Part shown: piece after piece, positions 17,048 to 28,091 of the stretch
How the letters are laid out: each line of letters opens with the position of its first letter
Position numbering within the stretch: position 1 is the first letter of the stretch
Assembly (NCBI GenBank): GCA_021816455.1
Contig: JAKAXU010000011.1
Coordinates: 19,632 to 83,631, forward strand
Direction: 5' to 3'
From: Acidobacteriota bacterium
GTDB lineage: Bacteria; Acidobacteriota; Terriglobia; Terriglobales; Acidobacteriaceae
Length of the DNA stretch: 64,000 bases
Notes under the pieces: model-generated
The model's input: the letters and a program-made list of their open reading frames with translations, nothing else
Told to the model about the DNA's origin: nothing
Databases searched by the model: none
Made by a program: the position numbers and the translations under genes

Positions 17048-18868
17048 TTGAACGAATCCACGAACAATTCGAACGTCGGCGGATCGAGGAAGCTGTCCGC
17101 GGAGATTCCGTGGCGGGAGCTTGCCAGCCTGCTGCTGTTTATGGCGTTTTTCACTCTGTACGGTGTGACGCCCCTGCTGGGTGGGGCTGGACTGGGACTG
17201 GTGGGCGCAGATGAGCCGCGCTATGCGCAGATTGCGCATGAGATGCTGGCCAAGCTGATGCATGCGCACTCGTTGCGCGGAGAGCTTTCGGCGTGCGTGA
17301 CACCGTATCTCTATGGGCGACCGTGGCTGGAAAAGCCGGCACTGTATTACTGGCGGGCAATGTATGTCTTCCGCGAATTTGGAGTGTGGGACTGGGCGGC
17401 GCGTCTGCCTTCGGTGAGTTTTGCGCTGTGGCTGGTGGGGCTGACGTATTTGCATATGCGGAGCTTCCGGCGCGGAGGGCATCTGGATGCGGCGCTGATT
17501 ACAGCGGCCTGCGTGGGGATTCTGAGCTTTTCGCGCGGTGCCTCGACGGACATGCAATTGGCAGCGCCGTTCTGCATCGGGATGCTGGGTTGGTACGCGT
17601 GGTATGAAACGCGATCGAAGTTCTGGCTGGTGGATATTTACTTTTTCACGGCGCTGGCGACGCTGGCCAAGGGACCGGTGGCGCCGTTCCTGGCGCTGTT
17701 GATTATCGGAGCGTTTGCGGCTCTTCGGCGGGAGTGGTGGATTCTGCGAAAGTCGCTGTGGTGGCCTGGGATTCTGCTGTACTTTGCGATTGTGCTGCCG
17801 TGGTTTGTAGCAGTGCAGCGGGAGAATCCGACGTTTTTTGTGGAGTTTTTCCTGCAACACAATCTGGAACGGTTTGCGACGAACCGGTTTCAGCATGAGC
17901 AGCCCTTCTGGTACTACCTGTTGGTGGTGTTGGTTGCGACGATGCCGTGGACGGTGGTGGCTCTGCGTGCGCTGTGGGACGGGATACTGACTTCGGTGAA
18001 GGAGTGGCGGCTGCGCCACTCGACGGCCGACCAGGTAGCAAAGAGCCAGCCCGGGGATGCGTTTCCGGAGTACTTGGTTTTGTGGGCGCTGATCCCGATT
18101 GTGTTTTTTTCGCTGTCGCAGTCAAAGCTGCCGGGATATATTCTGCCAGCGATTCCTCCGATTACGATTCTGACGGGAGATTATCTATTCCGTTGCCGGC
18201 AGCGCGGCCTGGGTCGCGGCGTGCTGGGCGGGCACGCGCTGCTGGTGGGATTTGCGACGGCGGCAGTCTTGCTGGGACCGTGGTATGTGGCGCATGGGGC
18301 GCATCGGCATCCCCCGCTGGAACTCGCGGGCCTGGCGGCGCTGGCCGGGCTGACAGCGGTCGTGCTGCAACTGCTGGCGGTGGAACGCCTGGGGTTGAAG
18401 CGGCTGCGCGTGGCGACAAGCGCGGTGATGGTTGCGCTGCTGCTGTATCTTTACGGCGTGGGGCCGTTTTTCGGGATTCCTGCCGTGGAGGCGAGCAAGG
18501 GAACGATCCGGCTGCTGGACCGGACATACTCGGCGCGACCGCTGGCGGAACGGTTGGCGGGAATGGTTCCTCCCGACGAAACGGTGGCGGTTTTTCGGGT
18601 AAGGCGGGATATGGAGTATGGCCTGGCGTTTTATCGCAACCATGAAGTGGCGAACTATGATGTGGTGGGCGTGCCGGCGGGCGAGCATGTGTTGGTGGTG
18701 CGGGTGACGGGCAAGAACGGCACGGACCTGCATTCGATGGACGCTCTGCGGGAGTATCTGGAAGGGCGCAGCTACACGAAGCTCTTTGACTGGCCGGAGC
18801 AGGGGCTGGCGGTGTACCGCGTTGGCGCGCAGACACTTGCCGAGGATGGGGATGGGTCCGGGGATTGA
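17048..18868 (+). CDS. ArnT/PMT-type GT-C glycosyltransferase (polyprenyl-phosphate-sugar dependent)
   Basis: A 606-residue membrane protein with about 12 segments. GADEPRYAQIAHEML in the first external loop is the catalytic acidic motif of ArnT-like enzymes, and YGRPWLEKPALYYW follows as in the family. ArnT moves 4-amino-arabinose from undecaprenyl phosphate to lipid A; related enzymes use other sugars and proteins. The acceptor here is not known. SKLPGYILPAIPP in the later half is also characteristic. The frame has only a TTG at 17048 as a sensible start; no ATG precedes the first membrane segment. The extra C-terminal soluble domain is normal for this family. Confidence 0.85.
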   Translation: MNESTNNSNVGGSRKLSAEIPWRELASLLLFMAFFTLYGVTPLLGGAGLGLVGADEPRYAQIAHEMLAKLMHAHSLRGELSACVTPYLYGRPWLEKPALYYWRAMYVFREFGVWDWAARLPSVSFALWLVGLTYLHMRSFRRGGHLDAALITAACVGILSFSRGASTDMQLAAPFCIGMLGWYAWYETRSKFWLVDIYFFTALATLAKGPVAPFLALLIIGAFAALRREWWILRKSLWWPGILLYFAIVLPWFVAVQRENPTFFVEFFLQHNLERFATNRFQHEQPFWYYLLVVLVATMPWTVVALRALWDGILTSVKEWRLRHSTADQVAKSQPGDAFPEYLVLWALIPIVFFSLSQSKLPGYILPAIPPITILTGDYLFRCRQRGLGRGVLGGHALLVGFATAAVLLGPWYVAHGAHRHPPLELAGLAALAGLTAVVLQLLAVERLGLKRLRVATSAVMVALLLYLYGVGPFFGIPAVEASKGTIRLLDRTYSARPLAERLAGMVPPDETVAVFRVRRDMEYGLAFYRNHEVANYDVVGVPAGEHVLVVRVTGKNGTDLHSMDALREYLEGRSYTKLFDWPEQGLAVYRVGAQTLAEDGDGSGD

Positions 18869-18871
18869 GCC

Positions 18872-18900
18872 GATCCCATGCGGGCGGCGCATATGGGATC
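18872..18900. repeat. Imperfect inverted repeat after the ArnT-like gene
   Basis: GATCCCATGCG pairs with CGCATATGGGATC across a five-base loop, with a two-base bulge. It sits directly behind the stop at 18868. It could act as a terminator hairpin or mRNA end, but has no T-run. Confidence 0.4.
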
Positions 18901-18930
18901 GCATGCGGCCGAGGCGGTGAATTTGTCCTT

Positions 18931-18952
18931 TTCTACAGGGGTTCTACAGGGG
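18931..18952. repeat. Perfect tandem pair of an 11-base repeat
   Basis: TTCTACAGGGG occurs twice head to tail (18931-18941, 18942-18952), about 150 bases before the double GNAT gene. A direct repeat of one helical turn suits a protein-binding site; no regulator is known. Confidence 0.6.
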
Positions 18953-19098
18953 CAACTGCGCTATGCTCAGAGCAAATGGGAAGGATTCCGGCGCGCCAGT
19001 GCCGCAGCGCCAAGGCACAACAGCAAATTTGGAGCATGATCCGCAACGGATGCGTGGTAGCTTTCGTCGAAGTGTAGAGAAGCGGACGGAGAAAGCGC

Positions 19099-20097
19099 AT
19101 GAGGACGAGCGTGACGCCGGAGATACGAGACCTGAGGCTCTTCGATGCAGCAGCGTTGCGTCCGTTGCTGGAGGTTGAAAGCGGGCTGTGGCGTCGGCGG
19201 CTGGATTGGGAGTATCTGGGTTCGGCCAAACTGCTGCTGGAATATCTGGACGCGCGAGCGCTGCCGGGTTTTGTGGCCGTCGAGCAGGGGGAGATTCTGG
19301 GGTATGTCTTCTGCGTGTATGAAGAAAACAAGGGTGTGATCGGGAATGTCTTTGCCGCACCCCGAATGGTGGGCGAGTGGACGCAGATGGATACTTTGCG
19401 GCAAGACATAGAGCGGTTGCTGCTGGAGCAGGCGATCGCGCTGCTGACGCATTCGCCGGGTGTGGAGCGCGTGGAGACGCAACTGCTGCTGCATGAGGCG
19501 GGTGAACACGCAGAGACGCTGGATGCGGCGGGCTTTCGACGCGCACAGCGCCTCTACTTGCAGCGCAGGCTCAGGGTGGATCGGATGGACGATACGAAGA
19601 CCGCCGGGATCGTTCAGGGCTGTGAGTTGCGGCCATGGCGGGATGGCGAGATGGCACGCGCGGCGCAACTGATTGTTGCCTCGTATCGAGATCACCCAGA
19701 CAGCCGAATCAATGACCAGTACCGGACGACGCAGGGAGCGCAACGATTTCTGCACAACATTGTGCGCTATCCGGGGTGCGGGACGTTTGAGCCGGAGGCG
19801 TCGTTGGTAGCCGTGGATGCGTTGACGGGAGCCATGGCGGGGGTGGTTCTCAGCTCGCGCATCAGCTCAAGCTGCGGACACATTACACAAATATGCGTGG
19901 CCCCGGAGTATCGCCGTCGCGGGCTGGCCGACCGGATGCTGCGGGTGGCGATGAATGCGCTTGCTATGCGCGGGCTGGAGCAACTGACACTGACGGTGAC
20001 CGCGAGCAATCAAGACGCGATACGGCTTTATCTGAGGGAAGGATTTCAGGAAAGGTACAGGTTTGACGCCGCAGTCTGGGCGAGGTCGGGAGCATGA
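19099..20097 (+). CDS. Double-domain GNAT N-acetyltransferase
   Basis: A 332-residue protein with two GNAT folds in tandem. The N-terminal one (about 8-150) contains LPGFVAVEQGEILGYVFCVYEE but lacks a clear R/Q-x-x-G-x-G/A loop. The C-terminal one (about 175-330) has AGVVLSSRISSSCGHITQICVAPEYRRRGLADRML, with the acetyl-CoA loop RRRGLA, and TASNQDAIRLYLREGF. Such two-domain GNATs acetylate small molecules or proteins; the substrate is unknown. GGAG lies nine bases upstream of the ATG. It converges on the small membrane gene at 20127. Confidence 0.82.
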   Translation: MRTSVTPEIRDLRLFDAAALRPLLEVESGLWRRRLDWEYLGSAKLLLEYLDARALPGFVAVEQGEILGYVFCVYEENKGVIGNVFAAPRMVGEWTQMDTLRQDIERLLLEQAIALLTHSPGVERVETQLLLHEAGEHAETLDAAGFRRAQRLYLQRRLRVDRMDDTKTAGIVQGCELRPWRDGEMARAAQLIVASYRDHPDSRINDQYRTTQGAQRFLHNIVRYPGCGTFEPEASLVAVDALTGAMAGVVLSSRISSSCGHITQICVAPEYRRRGLADRMLRVAMNALAMRGLEQLTLTVTASNQDAIRLYLREGFQERYRFDAAVWARSGA

Positions 20098-20126
20098 AGA
20101 AGCCACGGAGGGTGCGAGCGGAAGGC

Positions 20127-20342
20127 TCAGTGCAGAATGAGCGCCATCAGCCAGCTTGCGACAATGACCGATCCGGAGAAGAGCAGGAAGCACCATGCGC
20201 CGTAGCGCAGCATGGCGCGGGGGGAGTGGCGCTGCGTGATGCCGAAGATGGTGGAGGCGAAGAGCGCGCAGAGCAGCACAGCGGTGAAGTGGGAAGGACG
20301 AAAGACAAAGGCGCTGATCAGAAGCGGCATGGCAGGAGACAT
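20127..20342 (-). CDS. Small hypothetical membrane protein
   Basis: A 71-residue protein with two hydrophobic segments (about 4-30, PLLISAFVF...AVLLCALFAS, and about 45-70, GAWCFLLFSGSVIVASWLMALIL) joined by a basic loop. No family is recognised. Its ATG overlaps the stop of the upstream gene by one base (TGATG), which indicates translational coupling with it and supports that this short gene is real. Confidence 0.6.
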   Translation of the reverse strand: MSPAMPLLISAFVFRPSHFTAVLLCALFASTIFGITQRHSPRAMLRYGAWCFLLFSGSVIVASWLMALILH

Positions 20343-20755
20343 CAGAGAAGATCCTGCTTTCTGCCGATAGAAAGATTGTGTGCATCGACGGCGGCCATGA
20401 CGTTGAGCAGTCCGGCCATCACCATGAAGCGAGTGCCGTAGTCGGCAGTGGTAACCTGCACGGTGTTCGCTCCCCAGCCGAAGAGCGTGCTGAGAATGAA
20501 GCAGAGTCCGCTGCCTAGGTCGCCGAAGAGCCCGAGCAGGTCGAGGATGTCCTTGGCGTTGCTGTAAAGCTTGCCCTGCATGGCGATGCCGAGGAAGAAC
20601 ATGGCCACGACGGAGACAAAGACCAGCGCGGCGCGGATGGGCCTGCGCAGCAGAAGATGACCGGCTCCGGGAACGAGCCAGCCGAGAAACAGAGGCGCCC
20701 AGAAACGGAAACCTGCGGGCTGCGCGGAAACGGATTTAGCGGCGGTCGCAGACAT
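20342..20755 (-). CDS. DUF6677-like membrane protein
   Basis: A 137-residue protein with about four hydrophobic segments. The stretch FLGWLVPGAGHLLLRRPIRAALVF near residues 22-45 resembles the TM2-like/DUF6677 entry helix pair (GWLVPGAGH...). A central SNAKDILDLLGLFGDLG region links to later segments. I know no function. It is the first gene of a two-gene unit with the small membrane protein. Confidence 0.65.
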   Translation of the reverse strand: MSATAAKSVSAQPAGFRFWAPLFLGWLVPGAGHLLLRRPIRAALVFVSVVAMFFLGIAMQGKLYSNAKDILDLLGLFGDLGSGLCFILSTLFGWGANTVQVTTADYGTRFMVMAGLLNVMAAVDAHNLSIGRKQDLL

Positions 20756-20899
20756 CCCTTCGATTCTAACTTACAGACCGTGCGAACGTGGGGAAGCAGG
20801 TACGGGCAAGGCAAGAAATTTGGCTATGCGCCGGAGCGAGACATCTGAGCGCCAGCAAAGGGGTGCGGAGTGCGGGCAGGATGCAGATCATGGATTTCC

Positions 20900-22552
20900 T
20901 CAATGAATTGAGCGAGTGGAGGAGAGGCCGCCCGACGGGACAGGGAGCGCCGGAAACAAAGGCGGATCGCGTCGCGCATGGGTGGTTTGTTCGAAGTCGT
21001 AGGCATAGCCGATCAATGTCGATTCGCTGAAGGCCGGGCCGAGGAATGTCATGCCCGCGGGCAGGCTTTCGTGCGTGAATCCCATGGGAACGGTGATGGC
21101 TGGGAAGCCGGTCTGTGGGCTGAGTACCTGGCTGTTGTCTCCGGCCGGTGAGGTCATATCGCCGACTTTGCGCGGGGGATCGCTCCAGGTGGGATAGACA
21201 ATTGCGTCCAAATGATCTGCGGCCATGGCTGCGAGCAGCGCGTTACGAAAGCGAATCTTAGCCGGATCATGGTAAACATCCTGGCAGGGCGAACGGCGAT
21301 CATCTTTGACTGGCGGGGCAATGGAAGCCTTGATCTCGCCGTCGATGTAGGGCAGATATAGGCCGGAGGCGACGATCTGACGCAGGGAGTGGTAAGGTGC
21401 GTTGGGGTGCTGATCCAGGTAGTGGTCGAGATCGGCTTCGAAGTCGCCGCACCAGAGGTTGGAAACGAGGGCTTTGTAATCGGGGACGGTAAAGGGATCG
21501 ATGACGGTTGCGCCCTCGGCACGTAGCGTGGTGATGGCGTGTTCCATGGAGTCTTTCACTGCAGGGTCGGTGCGCGGAGTCTCGAAGTACTGACGGAAGA
21601 CGCCGATCCGCGCGCCGCGCAGCGCATGGCGCTTGAGCGAGCGGGTGTAATCGATGCCCCAGGGGTGGGGATAGGCTCCGAGAGCAGCGGCGAGATCGGG
21701 ATCGGAAGGATCCGGCCCGGCAAGGACAGTGAGCAGTCGCGCAGCATCGGCGACGGTGCGCGCCATAGGACCGCCGACATCGTTGTGCGCGAAGAGCGGA
21801 ATGATGCCAGAGCGACTGGTGAGACCGATGGTGGGACGGATGCCGACGAGATCGTTGTGGCTGGAGGGTCCGCGGATGGAGTTGCCTGTGTCGGTGCCAA
21901 GTCCGGATTCGCCAAGGCTGGCGGCGACGGCTGCTGCGGTGCCACCGCTGGATCCGGCGGGAACACGGCTGAGATCATAGGGATTGCGGGTGATGCCGGC
22001 GATGGAACTGGCCGTGAGATAGGGACTGAAAGCCCATTCAGCCATGTTGGTCTTGGCCAGAACGATGGCTCCAGCGGCGCGAAGACGGGCGACCATGGTG
22101 GCGTCCGCGGTGGGGAAGAAGCCTTTCATCGCGAGCGAGCCGCCGGTGGTTTGCAGCCCGGCGGTGTCGTAGTTGTCTTTGATGAGGACGGCGATGCCAC
22201 CCAGCGGAGGCAGAGTGTGCGTCCGACGGACGGCGCGGTCGCACGCATCTGCTTCCGCGAGAGCGCGCGGATTGACCGTGACGATGGAGTTGAGCGGGAA
22301 TCGCTGGTCGGCGGCGAGCGTGTGGCCGGGAAGGTCAGGTACCGTCTGATCGTAGGCGCGGATGCGGGCAAGGTAAGCTTCGACGACGGCGCGGCAGGTG
22401 GTGCGGCCGGAGAGAATGGCAGCCTGCGTTTCAGCGATGGTAGCTCCGACGACGTTGAAGGCGGACGGCTTCTGGGCGTGTGCTGGAAGCACCGACAGAG
22501 CGGCAGACAGGAGGACTCCTGGAGTGCGAAGAGCAGAGAATAACCCGGGCAT
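20900..22552 (-). CDS. Secreted amidase-signature family hydrolase
   Basis: A 550-residue Ser-cisSer-Lys hydrolase. An export signal (about 1-26, [15 protein letters not shown]) comes first. Catalytic parts are visible: Lys in VLIKDNYDT, the serine pair in [10 protein letters not shown], and the glycine-serine loop [19 protein letters not shown]. It resembles periplasmic amidases and the secreted peptide amidases rather than GatA, which is cytoplasmic and works with GatB/C; no gatB/C genes are nearby. Substrate unknown (amide, peptide C-terminal amide or ester). It lies 62 bases downstream of cysS on the same strand. Confidence 0.85.
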   Translation of the reverse strand: MPGLFSALRTPGVLLSAALSVLPAHAQKPSAFNVVGATIAETQAAILSGRTTCRAVVEAYLARIRAYDQTVPDLPGHTLAADQRFPLNSIVTVNPRALAEADACDRAVRRTHTLPPLGGIAVLIKDNYDTAGLQTTGGSLAMKGFFPTADATMVARLRAAGAIVLAKTNMAEWAFSPYLTASSIAGITRNPYDLSRVPAGSSGGTAAAVAASLGESGLGTDTGNSIRGPSSHNDLVGIRPTIGLTSRSGIIPLFAHNDVGGPMARTVADAARLLTVLAGPDPSDPDLAAALGAYPHPWGIDYTRSLKRHALRGARIGVFRQYFETPRTDPAVKDSMEHAITTLRAEGATVIDPFTVPDYKALVSNLWCGDFEADLDHYLDQHPNAPYHSLRQIVASGLYLPYIDGEIKASIAPPVKDDRRSPCQDVYHDPAKIRFRNALLAAMAADHLDAIVYPTWSDPPRKVGDMTSPAGDNSQVLSPQTGFPAITVPMGFTHESLPAGMTFLGPAFSESTLIGYAYDFEQTTHARRDPPLFPALPVPSGGLSSTRSIH

Positions 22553-22614
22553 GCACGATTGGTATCACGCGTCTGCATCAAAGGCGAGAAAAAAATACGA
22601 GGCGGAAGACGGGG

Positions 22615-24093
<1,479 letters not shown>

Positions 24094-24321
24094 GCGTATC
24101 CGAAGCGCGTGCGGTTGAGAAAACTGGGCGCTGGCAAAGCCATTTCGATTGTAGCAGCGCAGGTCGACCGGTTTTGGAGAGGAGAAAGGGAGTACAGGCC
24201 GATATGTCCCCAAACGAGGGCTGGTGCGTCTACCATGAAGAAAGAGCGAATTTGCTGAGCATCGCTGTGGGACGAATGTGGGAGTCAAGACCGCATGACT
24301 GCGGAAGGACAGGTCGCAGGG

Positions 24322-25365
24322 ATGCGGCGGAAAATGTGGATTGTGACGGCCCTGGCGTTGGCGACAACGATGGGAACGGTCGCGTTGGCTGCGGAGACTG
24401 CAAATGAGCAGGTGCCCGTGGCGTCCGCCTCCGCGGTGACTGCGCAGGCGGCGCAGGCCGGATCAATCACCGGCGTGGTGATGGGCAGCGACGATTCGGT
24501 ATACCAGGGTGCGGTGGTCATGCTGGAGCCGTTGAAGCGCAGCGCGACGACCAATGAAATGGGCAGCTTCAAATTCGACGCAGTTCCTGCCGGTCATTAC
24601 ACGCTGACGATCACCGCTCCTGGATTCAAGACAGCGCACCAGGCGGTGACGCTGAGCGTAGGCGAGCCGCTGGCGCTGCCCGGCATCCTGCTGGAAATTG
24701 CCGAGGAAACGACGCAGGTGCTGGTGACGCCGGATGAGCGGGAGATTGCAACGGAAGAGGTCCATGCGGAAGAGCATCAGCGGGTATTTGGGGTGATTCC
24801 GAATTTTTATGTGGTCTATGACAGGAATGCTCCTCCGCTGACGACGCGAGAAAAGTACGATTTGGCGTGGAAGTCCATTATTGATCCGTTCGACTTTATC
24901 GGCACGGGAGCGGTTGCGGGGGTCCAGCAGGCGACCAATACCTTCAGCGGATATGGGCAGGGTGCTGTGGGCTATGCGGATCGTTTTGGTGCGGACCTGG
25001 GGGACAACGTGATAGGGACGTTCCTGGGTGGCGCGGTCTTTCCCTCGATGTTTCACCAGGATCCGCGATATCTGGTGCTAGGCTCGGGGACGATCCGCCA
25101 CCGGATTCTGTATGCACTGGCCAATGCGGTGATCTGCCGCGGAGATAACGGGAAGTGGCAGTTCAACTACTCCGGCGTTCTGGGCAGTCTGGCTGCGGCG
25201 GGCATCTCGAACTTCTACTACCCGGCGGTCAATCGCGACGGAGCTTCGCTCACCTTCGAGAATTTTGGAATTGGCCTGGGAGCAAGCGCGGTCACCAACA
25301 TCTTCCAGGAGTTTTTAGTGCGCAAACTCACCCCGCACGCACATCCGCAGACAGATACGCCGTAG
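24322..25365 (+). CDS. Exported carboxypeptidase-regulatory-like domain protein
   Basis: A 347-residue exported protein. A signal peptide (about 1-24, MWIVTALALATTMGTVALAA) precedes a small beta-sandwich of the CarboxypepD_reg type (about 43-105: GSITGVVMGSDD, SATTNEMGSFKFDAVPAGHYTLTITAPGF). The remaining about 220 residues have no family I recognise; they contain WKSIIDPFDFIGTGAVAGVQQA and Gly-rich stretches, suggesting membrane or outer-membrane association. A start at 24295 is also possible. In acidobacteria this type of domain usually heads TonB-type receptors; here it does not. No promoter or neighbour explains its role. Confidence 0.65.
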   Translation: MRRKMWIVTALALATTMGTVALAAETANEQVPVASASAVTAQAAQAGSITGVVMGSDDSVYQGAVVMLEPLKRSATTNEMGSFKFDAVPAGHYTLTITAPGFKTAHQAVTLSVGEPLALPGILLEIAEETTQVLVTPDEREIATEEVHAEEHQRVFGVIPNFYVVYDRNAPPLTTREKYDLAWKSIIDPFDFIGTGAVAGVQQATNTFSGYGQGAVGYADRFGADLGDNVIGTFLGGAVFPSMFHQDPRYLVLGSGTIRHRILYALANAVICRGDNGKWQFNYSGVLGSLAAAGISNFYYPAVNRDGASLTFENFGIGLGASAVTNIFQEFLVRKLTPHAHPQTDTP

Positions 25366-25576
25366 AGGTATTGGGCTTCGATCAGCACCGATAACTCAAG
25401 GTCGGCCCGGAGTCCTCTGCGATCCGCGGGCCAGCCGTAGAGTACTGCAACTCATTCTGTGGAAGAACGACAAGCTGCAGAGGCGGTTCATGAAGCCGCA
25501 TCGGGTTGGATCGGAGTCGGAGCGGGTGGAGGATGACTGAGTTTTTCCGGGTCAGCAGCGACGATTCCACAGATTC

Positions 25577-26734
25577 TTAAGTAGATTTCGCCTGCCGGAA
25601 TCGGATCCACGCCTGCTCGATGTAGCTGTCAGTCATGCCAGCGATGTAATCGGCGACGGCGCGTGGAGCGCCCTCGTGGCTGGCGCGCGCGACGTGATCG
25701 GCGGGAAGGCGGGAAGGGTCGTCAACCCAGTATGCAAAGAGGGTGGAGATGATTTCGACGCCGCGGCTGTGCTCTGTTTCCAGCTCCGGGGACTCGTACA
25801 GCTCGCGATACAGAAAGGTGCGCAGGGCTTGGCGATCGGATTCTCCGGAGTTGCTGAAGGCGGCAAGGCGCGTGCGTGCGGCGCGGACGTCAGCGAGCGA
25901 GCGAATTCGGTTGGCAGCAACACGACGGGATAGCTCGAGCATGAGGTCGGTGACGAGACGATTCAGAATAGTCTTGAGCGCGTCGTTGCGCAGCAGCCGC
26001 TCGGCGGCAGAGGGATGTTTGCGCTCCGCCTCGCAGAAGGCGCGATCGAGGCAGGGAAGCTCGCGACGCGCGTGATTGAGCTGAAGGATGCCCGCTTCAA
26101 GACCATCTTCGAGGTCGGCGGTGAGATAGGCGATCTCATCGGCGAGATCGATGAGTTGCGCTTCGATCGGCGGAAGCTGGTCGAGGAGATAGTCGGCAAG
26201 TTCAGGATGGTCGGCGAGGCTGTAATCGCGAGAGTGTTTGATGATACCTTCACGGACCGCGAGGGTGAGATTGAGGCCGTGAAAACCGGCATGTCGCTGC
26301 TCAAAAACGGTGACGATACGAAGGGCGTGGAGGTTATGGTCGAAGCGCAGCCCGTGCGGAGTGAGTGCGGCGTCGAGGGCGCGTTCTCCGGCGTGGCCGA
26401 AGGGAGGGTGACCGATGTCGTGTACGAGGGCAAGAGCTTCGGCGAGGTGGGCGTTGAGGCCGAGCGCCGTGGCCATGGTGCGGGCGATCTGCGTAACCTC
26501 CAGGGTGTGAGTGAGGCGGCTGCGCGAGTGGTCGCTTTCTGTTTGGCTGCGGGTGAAGACTTGAGTTTTGCCGGCCAGGCGGCGAAAGGCGCGCGCGTGC
26601 AGAATCCTGCCGCAGTCGCGGACAAAGGGAGTGCGGTAGGGATGTGGTGCTTCTGTCGTTTCACGCCGGGCCAGCGGCTCGTTGTCCGAGTCATGGACGG
26701 CAATTTCGGGATCGAGTTGGATGTCGAGTTGCAT
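25577..26734 (-). CDS. HD-domain dNTP triphosphohydrolase (dGTPase-like)
   Basis: A 385-residue HD protein that splits dNTPs to the nucleoside and triphosphate. Conserved parts: RDCGRILHARAFRRLAGKTQVF, SRLTHTLEVTQIART (His metal ligand), ALVHDIGHPPFGHAGE (the HD pair), and DLADEIAYLTADLEDG (the late Asp). Length and layout match the group 2 dGTPase-like proteins of bacteria rather than E. coli Dgt. The start at 26734 has no obvious ribosome site. Its activity on dNTPs may be linked to nucleotide balance, as with nrdJ at the left edge, but no close link is shown. Confidence 0.88.
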   Translation of the reverse strand: MQLDIQLDPEIAVHDSDNEPLARRETTEAPHPYRTPFVRDCGRILHARAFRRLAGKTQVFTRSQTESDHSRSRLTHTLEVTQIARTMATALGLNAHLAEALALVHDIGHPPFGHAGERALDAALTPHGLRFDHNLHALRIVTVFEQRHAGFHGLNLTLAVREGIIKHSRDYSLADHPELADYLLDQLPPIEAQLIDLADEIAYLTADLEDGLEAGILQLNHARRELPCLDRAFCEAERKHPSAAERLLRNDALKTILNRLVTDLMLELSRRVAANRIRSLADVRAARTRLAAFSNSGESDRQALRTFLYRELYESPELETEHSRGVEIISTLFAYWVDDPSRLPADHVARASHEGAPRAVADYIAGMTDSYIEQAWIRFRQAKST

Positions 26735-26895
26735 GGATGGAAGGGAGCGGCGGACAACGTGTAGACGGTGGAACCTGCAGAGGCGCGTGAGTCGGGCGCG
26801 TCGGCTGCTGAGTTGAGGGTAAATGGTTTTCGCCCGGGGATGAAGAGAGACGATAAGCCGAGTGGGGATGGTGTGCATGGAAGCTGGCGTGAGCA

Positions 26896-26925
26896 TTGGA
26901 CACGCTCTCCAGTTAGGAGTATTCT
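26896..26925 (+). promoter_or_regulatory. Possible promoter of the sugar-binding lipoprotein gene
   Basis: TTGGAC (26896-26901) and TATTCT (26920-26925) are 18 bases apart, with the ATG at 27037. The rest of the 302-base gap 26735-27036 holds no gene I can support. Confidence 0.4.
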
Positions 26926-27036
26926 TCATCGTTCTTGGACCGCTCTCCGGCGCGTGCTGCGAGTGGATGTAGACGATCTCCGCCGACCGGTTTGATCGGG
27001 ACAGAAGCAGCACCATCTCTATGAAGGAGAATCCGT

Positions 27037-28023
27037 ATGCCATCGATACGAATCATCACCGCAGTGGCAATTACCTCGGCGCTTCTCGTTCTTTCCGGTT
27101 GCGGGCGCCACTCGACTTCAGAGGTTTATTATCTTGTATCCGCAAATCTCTCTCTGCCGTACTGGAAGACCGCGGCTGCGGGGTTCAATCAGGCAGCGGT
27201 TCACTATAATGTGACGGCTCGCGTCGTGGGTCCGGAGAGCTACGATCCTCAGGCGGAGCTTCAGGCGCTGCAGCAGGCGGTGGCCGCCAAGCCTGCGGGA
27301 ATCCTGATCTCGGTGGCCGATGAGGCGCTGCTGAAGCCGGAAATCGACGAGGCGATCAACGGCGATATCCCTGTGATTACGATGGACTCGGATGCGCCGA
27401 GCAGTCATCGGCTGTTCTTTATCGGCACAAATAATCTGGCCGCCGGACAACTGGGTGCTGAGCGCGTGGTGGAGCGGCTTGGCGGACGGGGAAACGTGGT
27501 CTTTTTCACGATTACCGGTCAGCCGAATTTGGATGACCGCCTGAAGGGCTACAAGGATGTCTTCGAGCAGCACCCGGAGATCAAGATACTCGACGTGGTC
27601 AACATCAAAGGCGACTCGCGAAATGCCTTCGACAACGCGATGCAGTATCTAAGCCAGACGGGGCCGACGAAGGTGTCAGCGTTCATCTGCCTGGAGGCGT
27701 CGTCAGGCAAAGTCGTGGCTGATGCGGTACGACGCCAGCATGCCACTGACCGGGTGGTCATCGCCATGGATGTGCAGCCGGATACACTGAGCGAGATCAA
27801 GGACGGGATCATCGATGCGACGATTGCGCAGAAACCCTACACGATGGCCTACGTGGGATTGCGTGAGCTGGATATGATCTATCACGACAAACCAGCGGAG
27901 TTTGCACGGGATTACAGCGTGGACGCCTTTGCGCAATATCCGGTATTCATCGATACAGGAGCTGCGCTGGTGGATAAGGTGAACGCAGACATGTATGCGA
28001 GGGACGCACAGGAGCACCAGTAG
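27037..28023 (+). CDS. Sugar-binding periplasmic lipoprotein (ABC substrate-binding type)
   Basis: A 328-residue protein of the Peripla_BP_4 / ribose-binding group. The N-terminus is a lipoprotein signal ending LLVLSGCG, with Cys near 22 as the likely lipidation site. The two lobes are visible: SANLSLPYWKTAAAGF, ALQQAVAAKPAGILISVAD, DIPVITMDSD, FIGTNNLAAGQLGAERV, GDSRNAFDNAMQYL and VVIAMDVQPDT. It would bind a sugar or a related solute and pass it to an ABC transporter. No permease or ATPase gene is adjacent, so it is an orphan here. AGGAG lies seven bases before the ATG. Confidence 0.85.
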   Translation: MPSIRIITAVAITSALLVLSGCGRHSTSEVYYLVSANLSLPYWKTAAAGFNQAAVHYNVTARVVGPESYDPQAELQALQQAVAAKPAGILISVADEALLKPEIDEAINGDIPVITMDSDAPSSHRLFFIGTNNLAAGQLGAERVVERLGGRGNVVFFTITGQPNLDDRLKGYKDVFEQHPEIKILDVVNIKGDSRNAFDNAMQYLSQTGPTKVSAFICLEASSGKVVADAVRRQHATDRVVIAMDVQPDTLSEIKDGIIDATIAQKPYTMAYVGLRELDMIYHDKPAEFARDYSVDAFAQYPVFIDTGAALVDKVNADMYARDAQEHQ

Positions 28024-28091
28024 CGGAGCAGACTGAACTGAGGTGCGCTGGCGTTCGGGCGCAGAGCCGGGCAAGCCCGGAGCACATGGGT

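Noticed and set aside
28024..28091. GC-rich hairpins between the lipoprotein and TPR genes
   Set aside because: CCGGGC-AA-GCCCGG and TGCGC...GCGCA pairs occur, but no T-run follows on either strand, so I did not call a terminator.
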